64,000 bases of DNA, taken from Candidatus Contendibacter sp. Its GTDB lineage: Bacteria; Pseudomonadota; Gammaproteobacteria; Competibacterales; Competibacteraceae. This document shows positions 40,077 to 49,504 of the stretch, piece by piece. Below the pieces are notes generated by a model that did not search any database, was not told the DNA's origin, and saw nothing but the letters and a program-made list of their open reading frames with translations. Both the position numbers and the translations under genes were made by a program. The stretch is taken from contig JARSSO010000013.1 of assembly GCA_029624765.1 (NCBI GenBank), positions 79,094-143,093 on the forward strand. The letters are read 5' to 3'. Within the stretch, counting starts at the first letter, position 1; every line of letters begins with the position of its first letter.

Positions 40077-40418
40077 ACGGGCGAAGGCCCGTTCTAGCTT
40101 CGAGAGGGTTGGCGTGGTGAACGTGGAGCGAAGTTCTTCGCGCCGTTCGGCCGCCGCCGCCGAGACGCAATTCGGCGAATCGGGACACGGCGCCAGCTGG
40201 CCTGCGGTCACTCCAAGGCCCGAAGGCGATTGCCCGCCCGAACAGCCGATCAGCGAGACCAACACGGCCGCCAAGGCCAGCCCGCAAGCCGGCGGAGCGG
40301 TCGGTGCGAAACCGTCGACTCGAATGTCGCGGTGCATGAAGTCGCTCCTTTCGGGTTGAACAAGCTGTGTTGTAAAGCGTGACGGAATACCGTTTCTCAA
40401 TAGGTTTTATTCAAAATA

Positions 40419-40495
40419 GTAGGGCGGGTTAGGGCACCAGCCCGTAACCCGCCGGTTCCGGTTTTAGCGGGTTACGCTTCGCTAACCCGTCCTAC
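40419..40495. repeat. hairpin repeat with GTAGG-type ends
   Basis: GTAGGGCGGGTTAG (40419-40432) pairs with CTAACCCGTCCTAC (40482-40495) with one mismatch; inner CGGGTTACG/CGCTAACCCG segments also pair. This is an interspersed palindromic repeat of the GTAGGG(N)GGTTAG kind. It lies in the 497-bp gap between the lipoprotein and the kinase. Confidence 0.7.
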
Positions 40496-40603
40496 AAGTT
40501 TCTACAGGTTATAAAGTCAAAATCTACCGGGAATCGATAGAACATCCAACAATCTGAATCATATTGCGTGACACTTCGATGATCGAGATGTATTGAGGGT
40601 TCC

Positions 40604-40763
40604 GTGCCCAGCCTCAACTTCAAGCACCTGAGTTATTTCTGGATGGTCGCCAAATCCGGCAACGCCCCTGGCGATTGCCGACCGCCTGAGTCGGCAATAC
40701 ACTGTCCAGGCGGTCGGGCGCAGCGACCCGATGATCGGCCGGCTCCATGTCGTCACAACCTAA
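40604..40763 (+). pseudogene. LysR gene collapsed by internal deletion
   Basis: It starts GTG with PSLNFKHLSYFWMVAKSGNA, the N-terminus of the NhaR-like gene at 18427, then jumps after about 22 codons into LAIADRLSRQYTVQAVGR, matching TAIADYVSRQYTVLAVGR near the C-terminus of that gene. The junction at about 40675 is out of frame. About 750 bp of the middle is missing. The leader CATCCAACAATCTGAATCAT is shared with 16917. Confidence 0.75.
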
Positions 40764-40834
40764 GCCAGGGCCGCTTACCGATGTGGATGGCCGCCCGGCC
40801 GGTTCGCTGGGCGCTGGAGTGAAGGGGGTATTGC

Positions 40835-42934
40835 GTGGGTGAATCGCCGAACGATCCTTGCTCGGAACTGACCGATCTGTCCGATTCCGATCTGGGCGCA
40901 TTGACGCTGGCCAGTCTCGATCATCTGCACGAAGCCATCAGTATCGTCGACCAGGACCTGCGCCTGCGGGTCTGGAATCGGCGTTTCATCGAGTTGCTGG
41001 ATTTTCCCCCGGAGCTGGTGCGGGTCGGTTTACCTTTCGTCGAACTGTTTCGCTTCAATGCCCGGCGTGGCGAATACGGCCCCGGCGATCCCGAGGCGCA
41101 GGTCGAAGAGCGGCTCAGGCTGGCCGAACGGTTCGAAAGCCGCTGCTTCGAACGAACCCGCCCGAACGGGACGGTGCTGGAAATCCGCAGTGAACCCGTC
41201 GCTGGCGGCGGTTTCATCACCATCTACGAGGACATCACCGCCCGTAAACGGGCCGAGACGGAACTGCGCGAAAGCCACGAACAACTGGAGGCGCGGGTCC
41301 GCGAGCGCACCGCCGAACTGCTGGCGCTCAACGCCCAACTGGCCCGGGAAATCGAGGAGCGCCAGCGCGTCGCCGTTGCCCTGCGCGAGAGCGAGAACCG
41401 CATCCGGCTGATCACCGACGCCGTTCCGGTGCTGATCGGCTACCTGGACGCCGACCGGCGCTATCGGTTCGTCAATCAGAAATACGCGGAGTGGTTTGGA
41501 GTACCCGCCGAAACCTTTTTGGGCCGTGCCTTTGGCGAGATGCTGGAACCGGCCCTGGCGCGGCGACTGCTCGGCCACGTGGACGCGGCGCTGGGTGGCC
41601 AGAGCACCCATGTCGAATACGAGCTGAACACGCCGGTCGAGCGCAGATACGTCCGCACCTATTTTATTCCGCACGCGCCGCGTCGCCTGGAGACGGCCGC
41701 CGAGACAGTAGTCGGTTGCTTCGTGCTTGACGAGGACCTGACCGAATACCGACAGACGCAAATGGCGCTGAATCAGGCGCAAAAACTGAAGGCGGTCGGT
41801 CAGCTCACCGGCGGCGTCGCCCATGATTTCAACAACCTGCTGACTATCATCCTGGGCAATCTGGCCATGCTGGAAGAAGGGTTGCGGGACAATCCGGACT
41901 TGTACCGATCCGGGCACGCGGCGATGAACGCCGCCCGGCGCGGCGCCGACCTGACCCGCCGCCTGCTGGCGTTTTCCCGCCAGCAGACCCTGCAACCGCG
42001 CCTGTTGGCGCCGGGCCAGCAATTGCAGGAAATCGCCGAGTTGTTGCAACGCACCCTGGGCGCGAGCATCGCCCTGGAAACCGTGGTCGACCCCGCCGTT
42101 TGGAACATCCGGGTGGATCCGGGCCAACTGACCAACGCCGTGCTCAATCTGGCGATCAACGCCCGCGACGCGATGCCGGGCGGCGGCCGACTGCGCATCG
42201 AAGCGGGCAACGTCACGCTCGACACGGTCCAGGCCGTCCACTACCCCGACGTCGTGCCCGGCGATTACGTGCGGCTGACGGTGAGCGATACCGGTTGCGG
42301 GATGACGCCGGAGGTGGTCGAACGCGCCTTCGAGCCGTTCTTCACCACCAAGGATCTCGGCGTCGGGACCGGGCTGGGGTTGAGCATGGTCTACGGTTTC
42401 GTCAAGCAATCCGGCGGTCATGTGCGCATTCGCAGTCAGGTCGGGGTGGGAACCGCGATGGAGCTGTACCTCCCGCGTCATGCGCCCAGGGACCGAGAGA
42501 CCGTCGCCGCGGCGGAAACGGCGCTGGACGAAAGTCGCTTGCGGGGGCGGGAGACGGTGTTGCTGGTGGAGGACGATCCCGACATCCGCTACTTCATGAC
42601 TCGGACCCTGACCGGGTTCGGTTACGGCGTGCGCGAGGCCGCCAATGGCCGGGACGCGCTGGTCTTGCTGGCCAAGATGGGGTCGCTGGATTTGCTGTTG
42701 AGCGACATGACCATGCCGGGGGGCGTCAGCGGTTATGACCTGGTGCTGGAGGCCCGTCGTCAGCGGCCGAAGCTCCGGGTACTGCTGATGTCCGGCTTTA
42801 CCGACGGGTCCGGCCAGTTGCCGGCCGATTGCGCCCTGCTGGAAAAACCGTTCCAGAAATTGGACCTGGCGCGGGCGGTGCGGTTGGTCCTGGATCAGCC
42901 CGCCCCGCCACTCCCGGCCGACGCGGGGGAATAG
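40835..42934 (+). CDS. PAS-domain hybrid histidine kinase
   Basis: The 699-residue soluble kinase has a PAS-like domain at about residues 20-135 ([20 protein letters not shown]), a coiled-coil linker (about 140-185), a second PAS domain (about 190-305), HisKA with [20 protein letters not shown] and His330, an ATP-binding HATPase domain with [20 protein letters not shown], and a receiver domain with Asp624 in [11 protein letters not shown]. No membrane segment is seen. The start is GTG 40835 with GAAGGGGG upstream. Its partner is unknown. tadA overlaps its stop. Confidence 0.93.
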   Translation: MGESPNDPCSELTDLSDSDLGALTLASLDHLHEAISIVDQDLRLRVWNRRFIELLDFPPELVRVGLPFVELFRFNARRGEYGPGDPEAQVEERLRLAERFESRCFERTRPNGTVLEIRSEPVAGGGFITIYEDITARKRAETELRESHEQLEARVRERTAELLALNAQLAREIEERQRVAVALRESENRIRLITDAVPVLIGYLDADRRYRFVNQKYAEWFGVPAETFLGRAFGEMLEPALARRLLGHVDAALGGQSTHVEYELNTPVERRYVRTYFIPHAPRRLETAAETVVGCFVLDEDLTEYRQTQMALNQAQKLKAVGQLTGGVAHDFNNLLTIILGNLAMLEEGLRDNPDLYRSGHAAMNAARRGADLTRRLLAFSRQQTLQPRLLAPGQQLQEIAELLQRTLGASIALETVVDPAVWNIRVDPGQLTNAVLNLAINARDAMPGGGRLRIEAGNVTLDTVQAVHYPDVVPGDYVRLTVSDTGCGMTPEVVERAFEPFFTTKDLGVGTGLGLSMVYGFVKQSGGHVRIRSQVGVGTAMELYLPRHAPRDRETVAAAETALDESRLRGRETVLLVEDDPDIRYFMTRTLTGFGYGVREAANGRDALVLLAKMGSLDLLLSDMTMPGGVSGYDLVLEARRQRPKLRVLLMSGFTDGSGQLPADCALLEKPFQKLDLARAVRLVLDQPAPPLPADAGE

Positions 42935-43449
42935 TGGCGGGGGCGGAGGCGTCGGTCGAGGACCGGGATCGGTACTGGATGGGCCGGGCGCTGGAACTGG
43001 CGCGGCGCGCGGCCGACGCCGGCGAGGTGCCGGTCGGGGCGGTGCTGGTGCGGGGCGACGCCGTGATCGGCGAAGGTTGGAACCAGCCGGTCGGCGCCCG
43101 CGATCCGACCGCGCACGCCGAAGTGCTGGCCCTGCGGACGGCGGCGGCGCGGGTGGGCAATTACCGGCTGGTGGACAGCACCCTGTACGCGACCCTGGAA
43201 CCCTGCCCGATGTGCGCCGGCGCCCTGGTTCACGCCCGGGTGGCGCGGGTGGTGTTCGGTGCGGTCGATCCCCGGGCCGGCGCGGCCGGGACCGTGTTCG
43301 ATCTGCTGCGGTCCGCCGCGCTCAACCACCGCGCCGAAGTGGTGGGCGGTGTCGCGGCGGAGGAATGCGCCGCGCTGCTGCGAGACTTTTTCCGCGCCCG
43401 CCGGCGCAAGCCCGCCACCGGCGCGGCAGCGGCGCTCAACGCTGGTTGA
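42934..43449 (+). CDS. tadA: tRNA-specific adenosine deaminase
   Basis: TadA deaminates A34 to inosine in tRNA-Arg(ACG). The 171-residue protein has the zinc-binding HAE in [12 protein letters not shown] and PCPMC in [16 protein letters not shown], plus [13 protein letters not shown]. The proposed start is GTG 42934, overlapping the kinase TAG by one base; ATG 42976 would be an alternative slightly shorter start. Its 3' end overlaps the convergent hypothetical gene by 14 bp. Confidence 0.93.
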   Translation: MAGAEASVEDRDRYWMGRALELARRAADAGEVPVGAVLVRGDAVIGEGWNQPVGARDPTAHAEVLALRTAAARVGNYRLVDSTLYATLEPCPMCAGALVHARVARVVFGAVDPRAGAAGTVFDLLRSAALNHRAEVVGGVAAEECAALLRDFFRARRRKPATGAAAALNAG

Positions 43450-44554
43450 AACCGCTGCCGTCGTTGTAGTTCGACGGCTGTCGCCACCAGGGTTGCGGTT
43501 GCTCCTGTTGACGGCGCAGTTGTTCCTGCCGGACCCGTTCGAACTGCTGGCGCTGCATTTCCTCCAGCGCGGCCTGTTTTCGTTGCTCTTCCCGCGCGCG
43601 CTGCGCGGCCGTCTGCTGGACCTGCCGACGCAAACTCAGCAGGGTGTCGCTTTGCGGCGTTGCCCGCAATCCCCGATTGATGTAGGCCAGGCTTTCGTCC
43701 AGCCGTCCCTGTTGCAAACTTTGCTGGGCCACGTCCCGATAATAGGTCGTGATGCGTTGGATACCTTCCAACGCGGCGGGATGATTGGGTTGCAGGGCCA
43801 ACACGCGCTGGTACGTGCTTAGGGCGTTGCCGCTGGTAGGTGCGGTGAACCGGCGGTTGTCCATTTGTTGCTGGGCGTCGGCGAGCAACTGCTCGATTTC
43901 CGCCTGCGGTGTCGGTGGGGGTTGGACGACCTCGACGGTCGGTTCGGTGGGCGCCGGTTCGGCCTGGCCGTCCGGCGTGGTGGTCGGCGATGGTTCGACC
44001 GGCGGCTGAACGCCGGCGGGCTCGGTCGGGGCGAGGGGTGGCGCGGTCGTGGCCACGGCGACGCCGGTCGAGACCGTCGACTGGGTGGGAGCGGTATTGA
44101 CGGGCGGTGGGCTGGGGGCGGTCTGGGCGGGGCGGGCGAGCGGAGTGGACCCGGTCGTGGGGAGGCGGGGGGGGCGGCTGTCGTCCACGATTCCCAGAAG
44201 TTGCGACGGATCCCGCAAGAACGGGATCTGCCAGAGAAAATAGAGACCGATCAAGCAGACCATCGCCACGGCGCAGAGGTAGATCGCGAAATGCCTCAGC
44301 CATCCGAGCAGGTTGAAACCGGCGGGCGCGTCGTCCGGTTCGGGTTCCTGGGGGGCGCGAGGGGCCGGCGGCGCCGGGATGGGGGGATGGGTTGCCGGTT
44401 GCATCGCGGCGGTCTCGGGCGGCGCGCTCGCGGCGGCGCCGAGGCGGAGCACGAGGCGGTTCAGCCATCCGCGCAAGCTGAAACCGTCCGGCGCGGACTG
44501 GAGGGGAACCGGATTGTCTGGCAAGGAGCCGGGAGTGCGAGTTGCTGACTTCAT
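43436..44554 (-). CDS. proline-rich single-pass membrane protein, TPR-like C-terminus
   Basis: The 372-residue protein has two similar short segments ([17 protein letters not shown] at about 23-39 and [17 protein letters not shown] at about 78-94), a membrane helix at about 89-110, a Pro/Thr/Ala-rich stretch (about 125-225), a TPR-like helical region with [20 protein letters not shown] and [16 protein letters not shown], and a Gln/Arg-rich charged tail ending in GSGFNQR. I do not recognise a family. Its role is unknown. The start is uncertain as the frame is open upstream. Confidence 0.7.
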   Translation of the reverse strand: MKSATRTPGSLPDNPVPLQSAPDGFSLRGWLNRLVLRLGAAASAPPETAAMQPATHPPIPAPPAPRAPQEPEPDDAPAGFNLLGWLRHFAIYLCAVAMVCLIGLYFLWQIPFLRDPSQLLGIVDDSRPPRLPTTGSTPLARPAQTAPSPPPVNTAPTQSTVSTGVAVATTAPPLAPTEPAGVQPPVEPSPTTTPDGQAEPAPTEPTVEVVQPPPTPQAEIEQLLADAQQQMDNRRFTAPTSGNALSTYQRVLALQPNHPAALEGIQRITTYYRDVAQQSLQQGRLDESLAYINRGLRATPQSDTLLSLRRQVQQTAAQRAREEQRKQAALEEMQRQQFERVRQEQLRRQQEQPQPWWRQPSNYNDGSGFNQR

Positions 44555-44744
44555 CGCGGCGCTCTCTGGGGTGAAGGTGGTTCCGGTCGGGACGATAAGG
44601 TTGCCGGGACTCGCGGCGCATCGTTCCGACTGGAAGGTGTATCCGAATCGGACCGCGCCCATTTGCCGATGGGCAAGTCTATAATACCAACTTCGATCAT
44701 CCCTCATTTCCAATCCTCGATCCTCGGACTTCGCCCTCGAATCC

Positions 44745-46064
44745 ATGGCCACCGTCAACTTTCTCGCCGCGCCCGGCGGCGTCCTGCGCGGACGCGTTCG
44801 CGTGCCCGGCGATAAATCCATCTCCCATCGCGCCATCATGCTCGGTTCGCTCGCCGGGGGCGTGACCACCATCGACGGTTTCCTGGAAGGCGAAGACTGC
44901 TTGGCGACGTTGCGGGCGTTCCGCGCCATGGGCGTGCGCATCGATGGCCCGGACCAGGGCCGGGTGACGGTCCATGGCGTCGGTTCGCGCGGCCTGCGGG
45001 CGCCGGCCGGTCCGCTGGACATGGGCAACTCCGGTACGTCGATGCGGCTGATGGTCGGCATTCTCGCTGGCCAGGCGTTCGATGCCGTGTTGACCGGCGA
45101 CGCCTCGCTGACCCGGCGGCCGATGCGGCGGGTCACGGAACCCCTGGCGTTGATGGGCGCCCGCATCGAAACCGCCGCGACCGGCGCCGCGCCGCTGCGC
45201 GTTCGCGGTGGCCAGCGCTTGGCCGGCATCGACTACCGACTGCCGATGGCCAGCGCCCAAGTCAAATCCTGTCTGTTGCTGGCCGGTTTGTACGCCGAGG
45301 GAACCACCCGCGTCGTCGAACCAGCTCCGACCCGTGACCACACCGAACGGATGCTGGAAGGCTTCGGTTACCCACTGCGGCGCGAAGGCGAGCGTGTCGT
45401 CGCCCTGACCGGCGGTGGTCGATTGACGGGGACGACGATCGACGTACCGGCGGACATTTCCTCGGCGGCGTTCTTCCTGGTCGGAGCCAGCCTCGCCCCC
45501 GGTTCCGACCTGTTGCTGGAGCATGTCGGCGTCAATCCCACCCGCACCGGCGTGATCGACATCCTGCGGCTGATGGGCGCGAACATCGAAGTGCTGAATC
45601 CGCGCCTGGCCGGCGGCGAGCCAGTGGCCGATCTGCGGGTGCGCCACGCCCCGCTGCGCGGCATCCGCGTTCCCGAGGCTCTGGTGCCGCTGGCGATTGA
45701 CGAGTTTCCGGCATTGTTCGTCGCCGCCGCCGGCGCCGAGGGCGAGACGGTGTTGACCGGCGCGGAAGAATTGCGGGTCAAGGAAAGCGACCGGATTCAG
45801 GTCATGGCCGACGGCCTGGCCGCCCTGGGCATCGCCGCCGAACCGACGGCGGATGGCATCGTCATCCGGGGCGGCGCGCTATCCGGCGGAACCGTGGACA
45901 GCCACGGCGACCACCGGGTCGCCATGAGTTTCGCCATGGCCGCTCCGCGCGCCAGCGACCCAATCGCGATCCGCGACTGCACCAACGTGAATACCTCGTT
46001 TCCCGGCTTCGTGACCCTGGCCCGGAATGTCGGCCTGACCGTCCAGGAACAAACGACGACATGA
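44745..46064 (+). CDS. aroA: 3-phosphoshikimate 1-carboxyvinyltransferase (EPSP synthase)
   Basis: AroA condenses shikimate-3-phosphate with PEP in aromatic amino acid synthesis. The 439-residue protein shows VPGDKSISHRAIMLGSL, MGNSGTSMRLM, TGDASLTRRPMRRV, MASAQVKSCLLLAGL, RDHTERML and GVNPTRTG. These contain GDK-S, SAQ-V-K, R-DHT-E and N-P-TR, the marks of class II EPSP synthases. cmk follows with a 4-bp overlap (ATGA). Confidence 0.97.
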   Translation: MATVNFLAAPGGVLRGRVRVPGDKSISHRAIMLGSLAGGVTTIDGFLEGEDCLATLRAFRAMGVRIDGPDQGRVTVHGVGSRGLRAPAGPLDMGNSGTSMRLMVGILAGQAFDAVLTGDASLTRRPMRRVTEPLALMGARIETAATGAAPLRVRGGQRLAGIDYRLPMASAQVKSCLLLAGLYAEGTTRVVEPAPTRDHTERMLEGFGYPLRREGERVVALTGGGRLTGTTIDVPADISSAAFFLVGASLAPGSDLLLEHVGVNPTRTGVIDILRLMGANIEVLNPRLAGGEPVADLRVRHAPLRGIRVPEALVPLAIDEFPALFVAAAGAEGETVLTGAEELRVKESDRIQVMADGLAALGIAAEPTADGIVIRGGALSGGTVDSHGDHRVAMSFAMAAPRASDPIAIRDCTNVNTSFPGFVTLARNVGLTVQEQTTT

Positions 46065-46756
46065 ATATCCTGGCTCCGGTGATCACCGTGGATGGCCCAA
46101 GCGGAGTCGGCAAGGGTACGCTTTGCCGGTGGCTGGCGAACCGGCTGGGCTTTCACTGGTTGGACAGTGGCGCGCTGTACCGGTTGACCGCGCTGGCGGC
46201 GCTGCGCCGGAACCTGGCGCTGGAGAACGAAGCCGGAGTCACGGCGGTGGCCGCCGGGTTGGCTGCGGAATTCGTTACCGAAACCGGTGGCGCGGCGCGC
46301 ATTCTGCTGGATGGAGCGGAGGTCGGCCCTGAACTGCGTACCGAGACCTGCGGCGCCGCCGCTTCCCGGGTCGCCGCGCTGCCGATGGTGCGCGCCGCGC
46401 TGCTGCAACGACAGCGCGACTTTTGGCGGCTGCCCGGCCTGGTTGCCGATGGGCGGGACATGGGCACGGTGGTGTTTCCCGACGCCGGACTTAAGCTGTT
46501 TCTGACCGCCAGCGCCGAGGAACGCGCTCGCCGTCGACATAAACAGTTGAGTGAACAGGGCGTGAATGCTAGTCTTAAAGACCTTGCCGATGAAATCGCC
46601 GAGCGCGACGCGCGTGACCGCCAGCGGGCGGCGGCGCCACTCCGACCCGCCGTCGGCGCGGAAGTGCTCGATACCACGCACTGGAGCATCGTCGAGGTTT
46701 GCGAGCGGGCGCTGGCGCTGGCCATTGCGCGGCTGGGATTGCCGGGAAACTGTTAG
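46061..46756 (+). CDS. cmk: cytidylate kinase
   Basis: Cmk phosphorylates CMP/dCMP. The 231-residue protein has the P-loop VDGPSGVGKGTLCRWLA, the CMP-binding LDSGALYRLTALAAL and VADGRDMGTVVFPDAGLKLF. Length matches E. coli Cmk (227). It sits between aroA (4-bp overlap) and rpsA, the conserved gammaproteobacterial order. Confidence 0.97.
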   Translation: MNILAPVITVDGPSGVGKGTLCRWLANRLGFHWLDSGALYRLTALAALRRNLALENEAGVTAVAAGLAAEFVTETGGAARILLDGAEVGPELRTETCGAAASRVAALPMVRAALLQRQRDFWRLPGLVADGRDMGTVVFPDAGLKLFLTASAEERARRRHKQLSEQGVNASLKDLADEIAERDARDRQRAAAPLRPAVGAEVLDTTHWSIVEVCERALALAIARLGLPGNC

Positions 46757-46838
46757 GCTCAAGTCTTTACGTCAGTGAAGCCCATGCTACGCTTATCTCG
46801 TTGACGGGCGCCGGGATCGGACGCTTCCGTCGCGACGA

Positions 46839-46870
46839 GAAATGTAGTGATCCAGAAATGTAGTGATCCA
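46839..46870 (+). repeat. 16-bp tandem duplication in rpsA leader
   Basis: GAAATGTAGTGATCCA occurs twice head-to-tail at 46839-46854 and 46855-46870, then GAACCGG. It lies 87 bp before the rpsA start, where leader structures can mediate S1 autoregulation. The duplication may be recent slippage. Confidence 0.85.
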
Positions 46871-46956
46871 GAACCGGTTCGGGAGCGTGCTGCCGAATCC
46901 GATATCTCAACCCAGCCATGGCGGTTTCGCGCCGCCGGTCTTTTGAGCTACAACCC

Positions 46957-48630
46957 ATGACCGAAAGTTTTGCCGAACTGTTTGAACAGAGCCTGGCCGA
47001 CAAGCAGATGCAACCCGGTTCCATCGTTCAGGGAACGGTGGTGGAAATCCGATCGGATGCCGTGGTCGTCAACGCTGGCCTGAAATCCGAAGGGCTGATT
47101 CCACTCGAACAGTTTTACAACGAGGATGGCGCTCTCGAAGTGAAGGTGGGCGATCAGGTTGAGGTCGCCTTGGACGCGATCGAGGATGGCTTTGGAGAAA
47201 CCCGGCTGTCCCGCGAGAAAGCCAAGCGCGCCCGGGTCTGGAGCGCCCTGGAGAAAGCGTTCGAGAGCGAGGAAATCATCAAGGGCCTGATCAGCGGCAA
47301 GGTGAAGGGCGGCTTCACCGTCGAAATCGGCGAAATTCGCGCCTTCCTGCCGGGGTCGCTGGTGGACGTGCGCCCGGTGCGCGACGCCGCCTACCTGGAA
47401 GGCAAGGAACAGGAATTCAAGGTCATCAAGCTCGACCGTCGACGCAACAACGTGGTGGTGTCCCGCCGGGCCGTGGTGGAGCAGGAATACAGCGCCGAAC
47501 GCGAGGCTCTGCTGCAAAATTTGCAGGAAGGCCAGATCGTGGACGGCGTGGTCAAGAACCTGACCGATTACGGCGCGTTCCTGGACCTGGGCGGCATCGA
47601 CGGCCTGCTGCACATCACCGACATGGCCTGGCGGCGGGTCAAGCACCCCTCCGAGGTGGTCGCGGTCGGCGACGCCATCAAGGTCAAGGTGCTCAAGTTC
47701 GACCGCGAGCGCAATCGCGTTTCGCTGGGTCTCAAACAACTGGGCGATGATCCGTGGATCGCGCTGGCCCGCCGTTATCCGGTCGGCACCCGGGTGTTCG
47801 GCAAGGTCACCAACATCGCCGACTATGGTTGCTTCGTGGAGATCGAGGAAGGGGTCGAAGGCCTGGTCCACGTCTCCGAAATGGACTGGACCAACAAGAA
47901 CATCAATCCCAACAAGGTGGTGGCCTTGGGCGACGAGGTCGAGGTCATGGTGCTCGACATCGACGAGGATCGCCGCCGCATCTCGCTGGGGATGAAGCAA
48001 TGCCAGGCCAATCCCTGGGAGGAGTTCGATCAGAACCACGCCAAGGGCGACCGCGTGTCCGGCAAGATCAAGTCCATTACCGATTTCGGCATTTTCATCG
48101 GCCTGGATGGCGGCATCGATGGTCTGGTCCACCTGTCCGACATTTCCTGGAACGCCACCGGCGAGGAAGCGGTGCGTCAGTACAAGAAAGGTCAGGAAGT
48201 GGATGCGGTGGTGCTGGCGGTCGATCCCGAGCGCGAGCGTATTTCGCTGGGCATCAAGCAGCTCGACAAGGATCCCTTCTCCAATTTCGTCGCCGATCAT
48301 CCCAAGAATAGCGTGGTCAAGGGCCGGGTCGTCTCGGTGGACGCCAAGGGCGCCGTGGTGGATCTGGGCCACGGCGTCGAAGGTACGCTGCGCGCCTCCG
48401 AACTGTCCCGCGAGCGGATCGAGGACGCGCGGGCGGTGCTCAAGGAAGGCGACGAGATCGAAGCCAAGTTCATCAACGTGGATCGCAAGAACCGCACTAT
48501 CGCGCTATCCATCAAGGCCAAGGACATGGCGGAGGAAGCCGAGGTTCTGCAGGATTACAGCCGGAAGTCGGGCACGGGCGCCACGCTGGGCGACATCTTC
48601 AAGGAACAGATGAGCGCGCAGGATGACTGA
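46957..48630 (+). CDS. rpsA: 30S ribosomal protein S1
   Basis: The 557-residue S1 matches E. coli length and starts [20 protein letters not shown]. Six S1/OB repeats follow; repeats include [40 protein letters not shown] and [13 protein letters not shown]. It anchors mRNAs on the 30S subunit. An ATG at 46918 would add 13 residues unlike the family, so 46957 is used. ihfB follows, as is usual. Confidence 0.98.
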   Translation: MTESFAELFEQSLADKQMQPGSIVQGTVVEIRSDAVVVNAGLKSEGLIPLEQFYNEDGALEVKVGDQVEVALDAIEDGFGETRLSREKAKRARVWSALEKAFESEEIIKGLISGKVKGGFTVEIGEIRAFLPGSLVDVRPVRDAAYLEGKEQEFKVIKLDRRRNNVVVSRRAVVEQEYSAEREALLQNLQEGQIVDGVVKNLTDYGAFLDLGGIDGLLHITDMAWRRVKHPSEVVAVGDAIKVKVLKFDRERNRVSLGLKQLGDDPWIALARRYPVGTRVFGKVTNIADYGCFVEIEEGVEGLVHVSEMDWTNKNINPNKVVALGDEVEVMVLDIDEDRRRISLGMKQCQANPWEEFDQNHAKGDRVSGKIKSITDFGIFIGLDGGIDGLVHLSDISWNATGEEAVRQYKKGQEVDAVVLAVDPERERISLGIKQLDKDPFSNFVADHPKNSVVKGRVVSVDAKGAVVDLGHGVEGTLRASELSRERIEDARAVLKEGDEIEAKFINVDRKNRTIALSIKAKDMAEEAEVLQDYSRKSGTGATLGDIFKEQMSAQDD

Positions 48631-48701
48631 AGTGGGTTGAATTGAATTGAATTGAATCAAGGCGGTGCATCGGCGCGGCCGCCGTTCATGGGGAACGTTT
48701 C

Positions 48702-49007
48702 ATGACGAAGTCGGAACTGATCGAGATTCTCGCGCGCCAGCGCAGCGATATCCCCTACAAGGATGTGGAGCAGGCGGTCAAGACGCTGTTGGAGCAGATG
48801 AGCGATTCGCTGGCTCACGGCGAGCGGATCGAAATCCGCGGATTTGGCAGCTTTTCGCTGCACTTCCGCCCGCCGCGGGTTGGCCGCAATCCCAAGACCG
48901 GCGACGCCGTGACCCTGGCGGGCAAGTACGTACCGCACTTCAAGCCCGGCAAGGAGCTGCGCGAGCGGGTCAACGACCGCTGGTTCGGGGGCGGTGACGT
49001 GTTGTAA
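48702..49007 (+). CDS. ihfB: integration host factor subunit beta
   Basis: The 101-residue IHF beta binds and bends DNA with IHF alpha. It starts [13 protein letters not shown] and has [20 protein letters not shown] and [10 protein letters not shown], with the DNA-intercalating Pro in NPKTG. The C-terminal extension RWFGGGDVL is slightly longer than in E. coli (94 residues). A clear terminator follows. Confidence 0.98.
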   Translation: MTKSELIEILARQRSDIPYKDVEQAVKTLLEQMSDSLAHGERIEIRGFGSFSLHFRPPRVGRNPKTGDAVTLAGKYVPHFKPGKELRERVNDRWFGGGDVL

Positions 49008-49051
49008 TCGCCGTCCCAATCCGGCAGGCTATCGGCAGTCATTCGCCGTTC

Positions 49052-49080
49052 AAAAACCCACGGTATAAAGTGGGTTTTTT
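49052..49080 (+). terminator. rho-independent terminator after ihfB
   Basis: AAAAACCCAC (49052-49061) pairs perfectly with GTGGGTTTTT (49070-49079) around an 8-base loop, and the right arm runs into a T tract. It lies 45 bp after the ihfB stop and should end the aroA-cmk-rpsA-ihfB transcript. Confidence 0.9.
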
Positions 49081-49176
49081 GTTGAGGAGCGGCGGGGACA
49101 ACCCATTCCACCCGAAGCGGCGAAGAGTTTGCCGTTTGCGTCAGCCGAGTTCAGGCCATTTTGGCGGGGGAGACCG

Positions 49177-49479
49177 ATGTTTTGGATTAAATTCATTTTG
49201 ATCGCCGCGATCTTGTTGGCCGTGCTGTTGGTGGGCGTGGAATTTTCGACGCTCCATGCCGACCCGGTTTCCATCGACTATTTGCTGGGCAAGACGACCT
49301 TGCCATTGTCGCTGGTGGTGGTGGCGGCGTTCGCCGCCGGCGTGCTGTTGACCTCCCTGGTTGGTGCCTTCGTCGTGCTGCCGCTCCGTTGGCAGGTGGC
49401 CCGGTTGCGGCAAGCGGTGGCTGGCAAGGATCAGGAAATCGGCTTGTTGACCAGAAAGGCGAACCGGGATGGCCATTGA
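49177..49479 (+). CDS. lapA: LapA (DUF1049) inner membrane protein
   Basis: A 100-residue protein with two transmembrane helices (FILIAAILLAVLLVGVEF at about residues 6-23 and LPLSLVVVAAFAAGVLLTSL at about 45-64) and a short charged cytoplasmic coiled tail (WQVARLRQAVAGKDQEIGLL). This is the LapA/DUF1049 layout. It is followed by lapB, with which it helps regulate LPS synthesis through LpxC turnover. GGGGGAGA precedes ATG 49177. Confidence 0.93.
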   Translation: MFWIKFILIAAILLAVLLVGVEFSTLHADPVSIDYLLGKTTLPLSLVVVAAFAAGVLLTSLVGAFVVLPLRWQVARLRQAVAGKDQEIGLLTRKANRDGH

Positions 49480-49504
49480 TGCGCCGAGGACGCGCCGCTA
49501 GGTC

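Larger units (their letters stand above)
38617..40337 (-). pseudogene. small lipoprotein gene split by ISAs1 element
   Basis: The 5' part (40337 to 40077) encodes a signal with lipobox LIGC, then CPDSPNCVS and LERAFAR. The 3' part (38772 to 38617) encodes QAARQFAEALQLPVL to the end FFEAWSYNAERGH. Joining them at the 10-bp duplication (one copy removed) restores a single in-frame ORF of 138 residues. The CPxSPNCVS stretch recalls DUF1499 lipoproteins but the rest is not recognised. ATG 40337 has an AGGAG site whose leader is nearly the same as that of the HPF-like gene at 16870. Confidence 0.85.
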
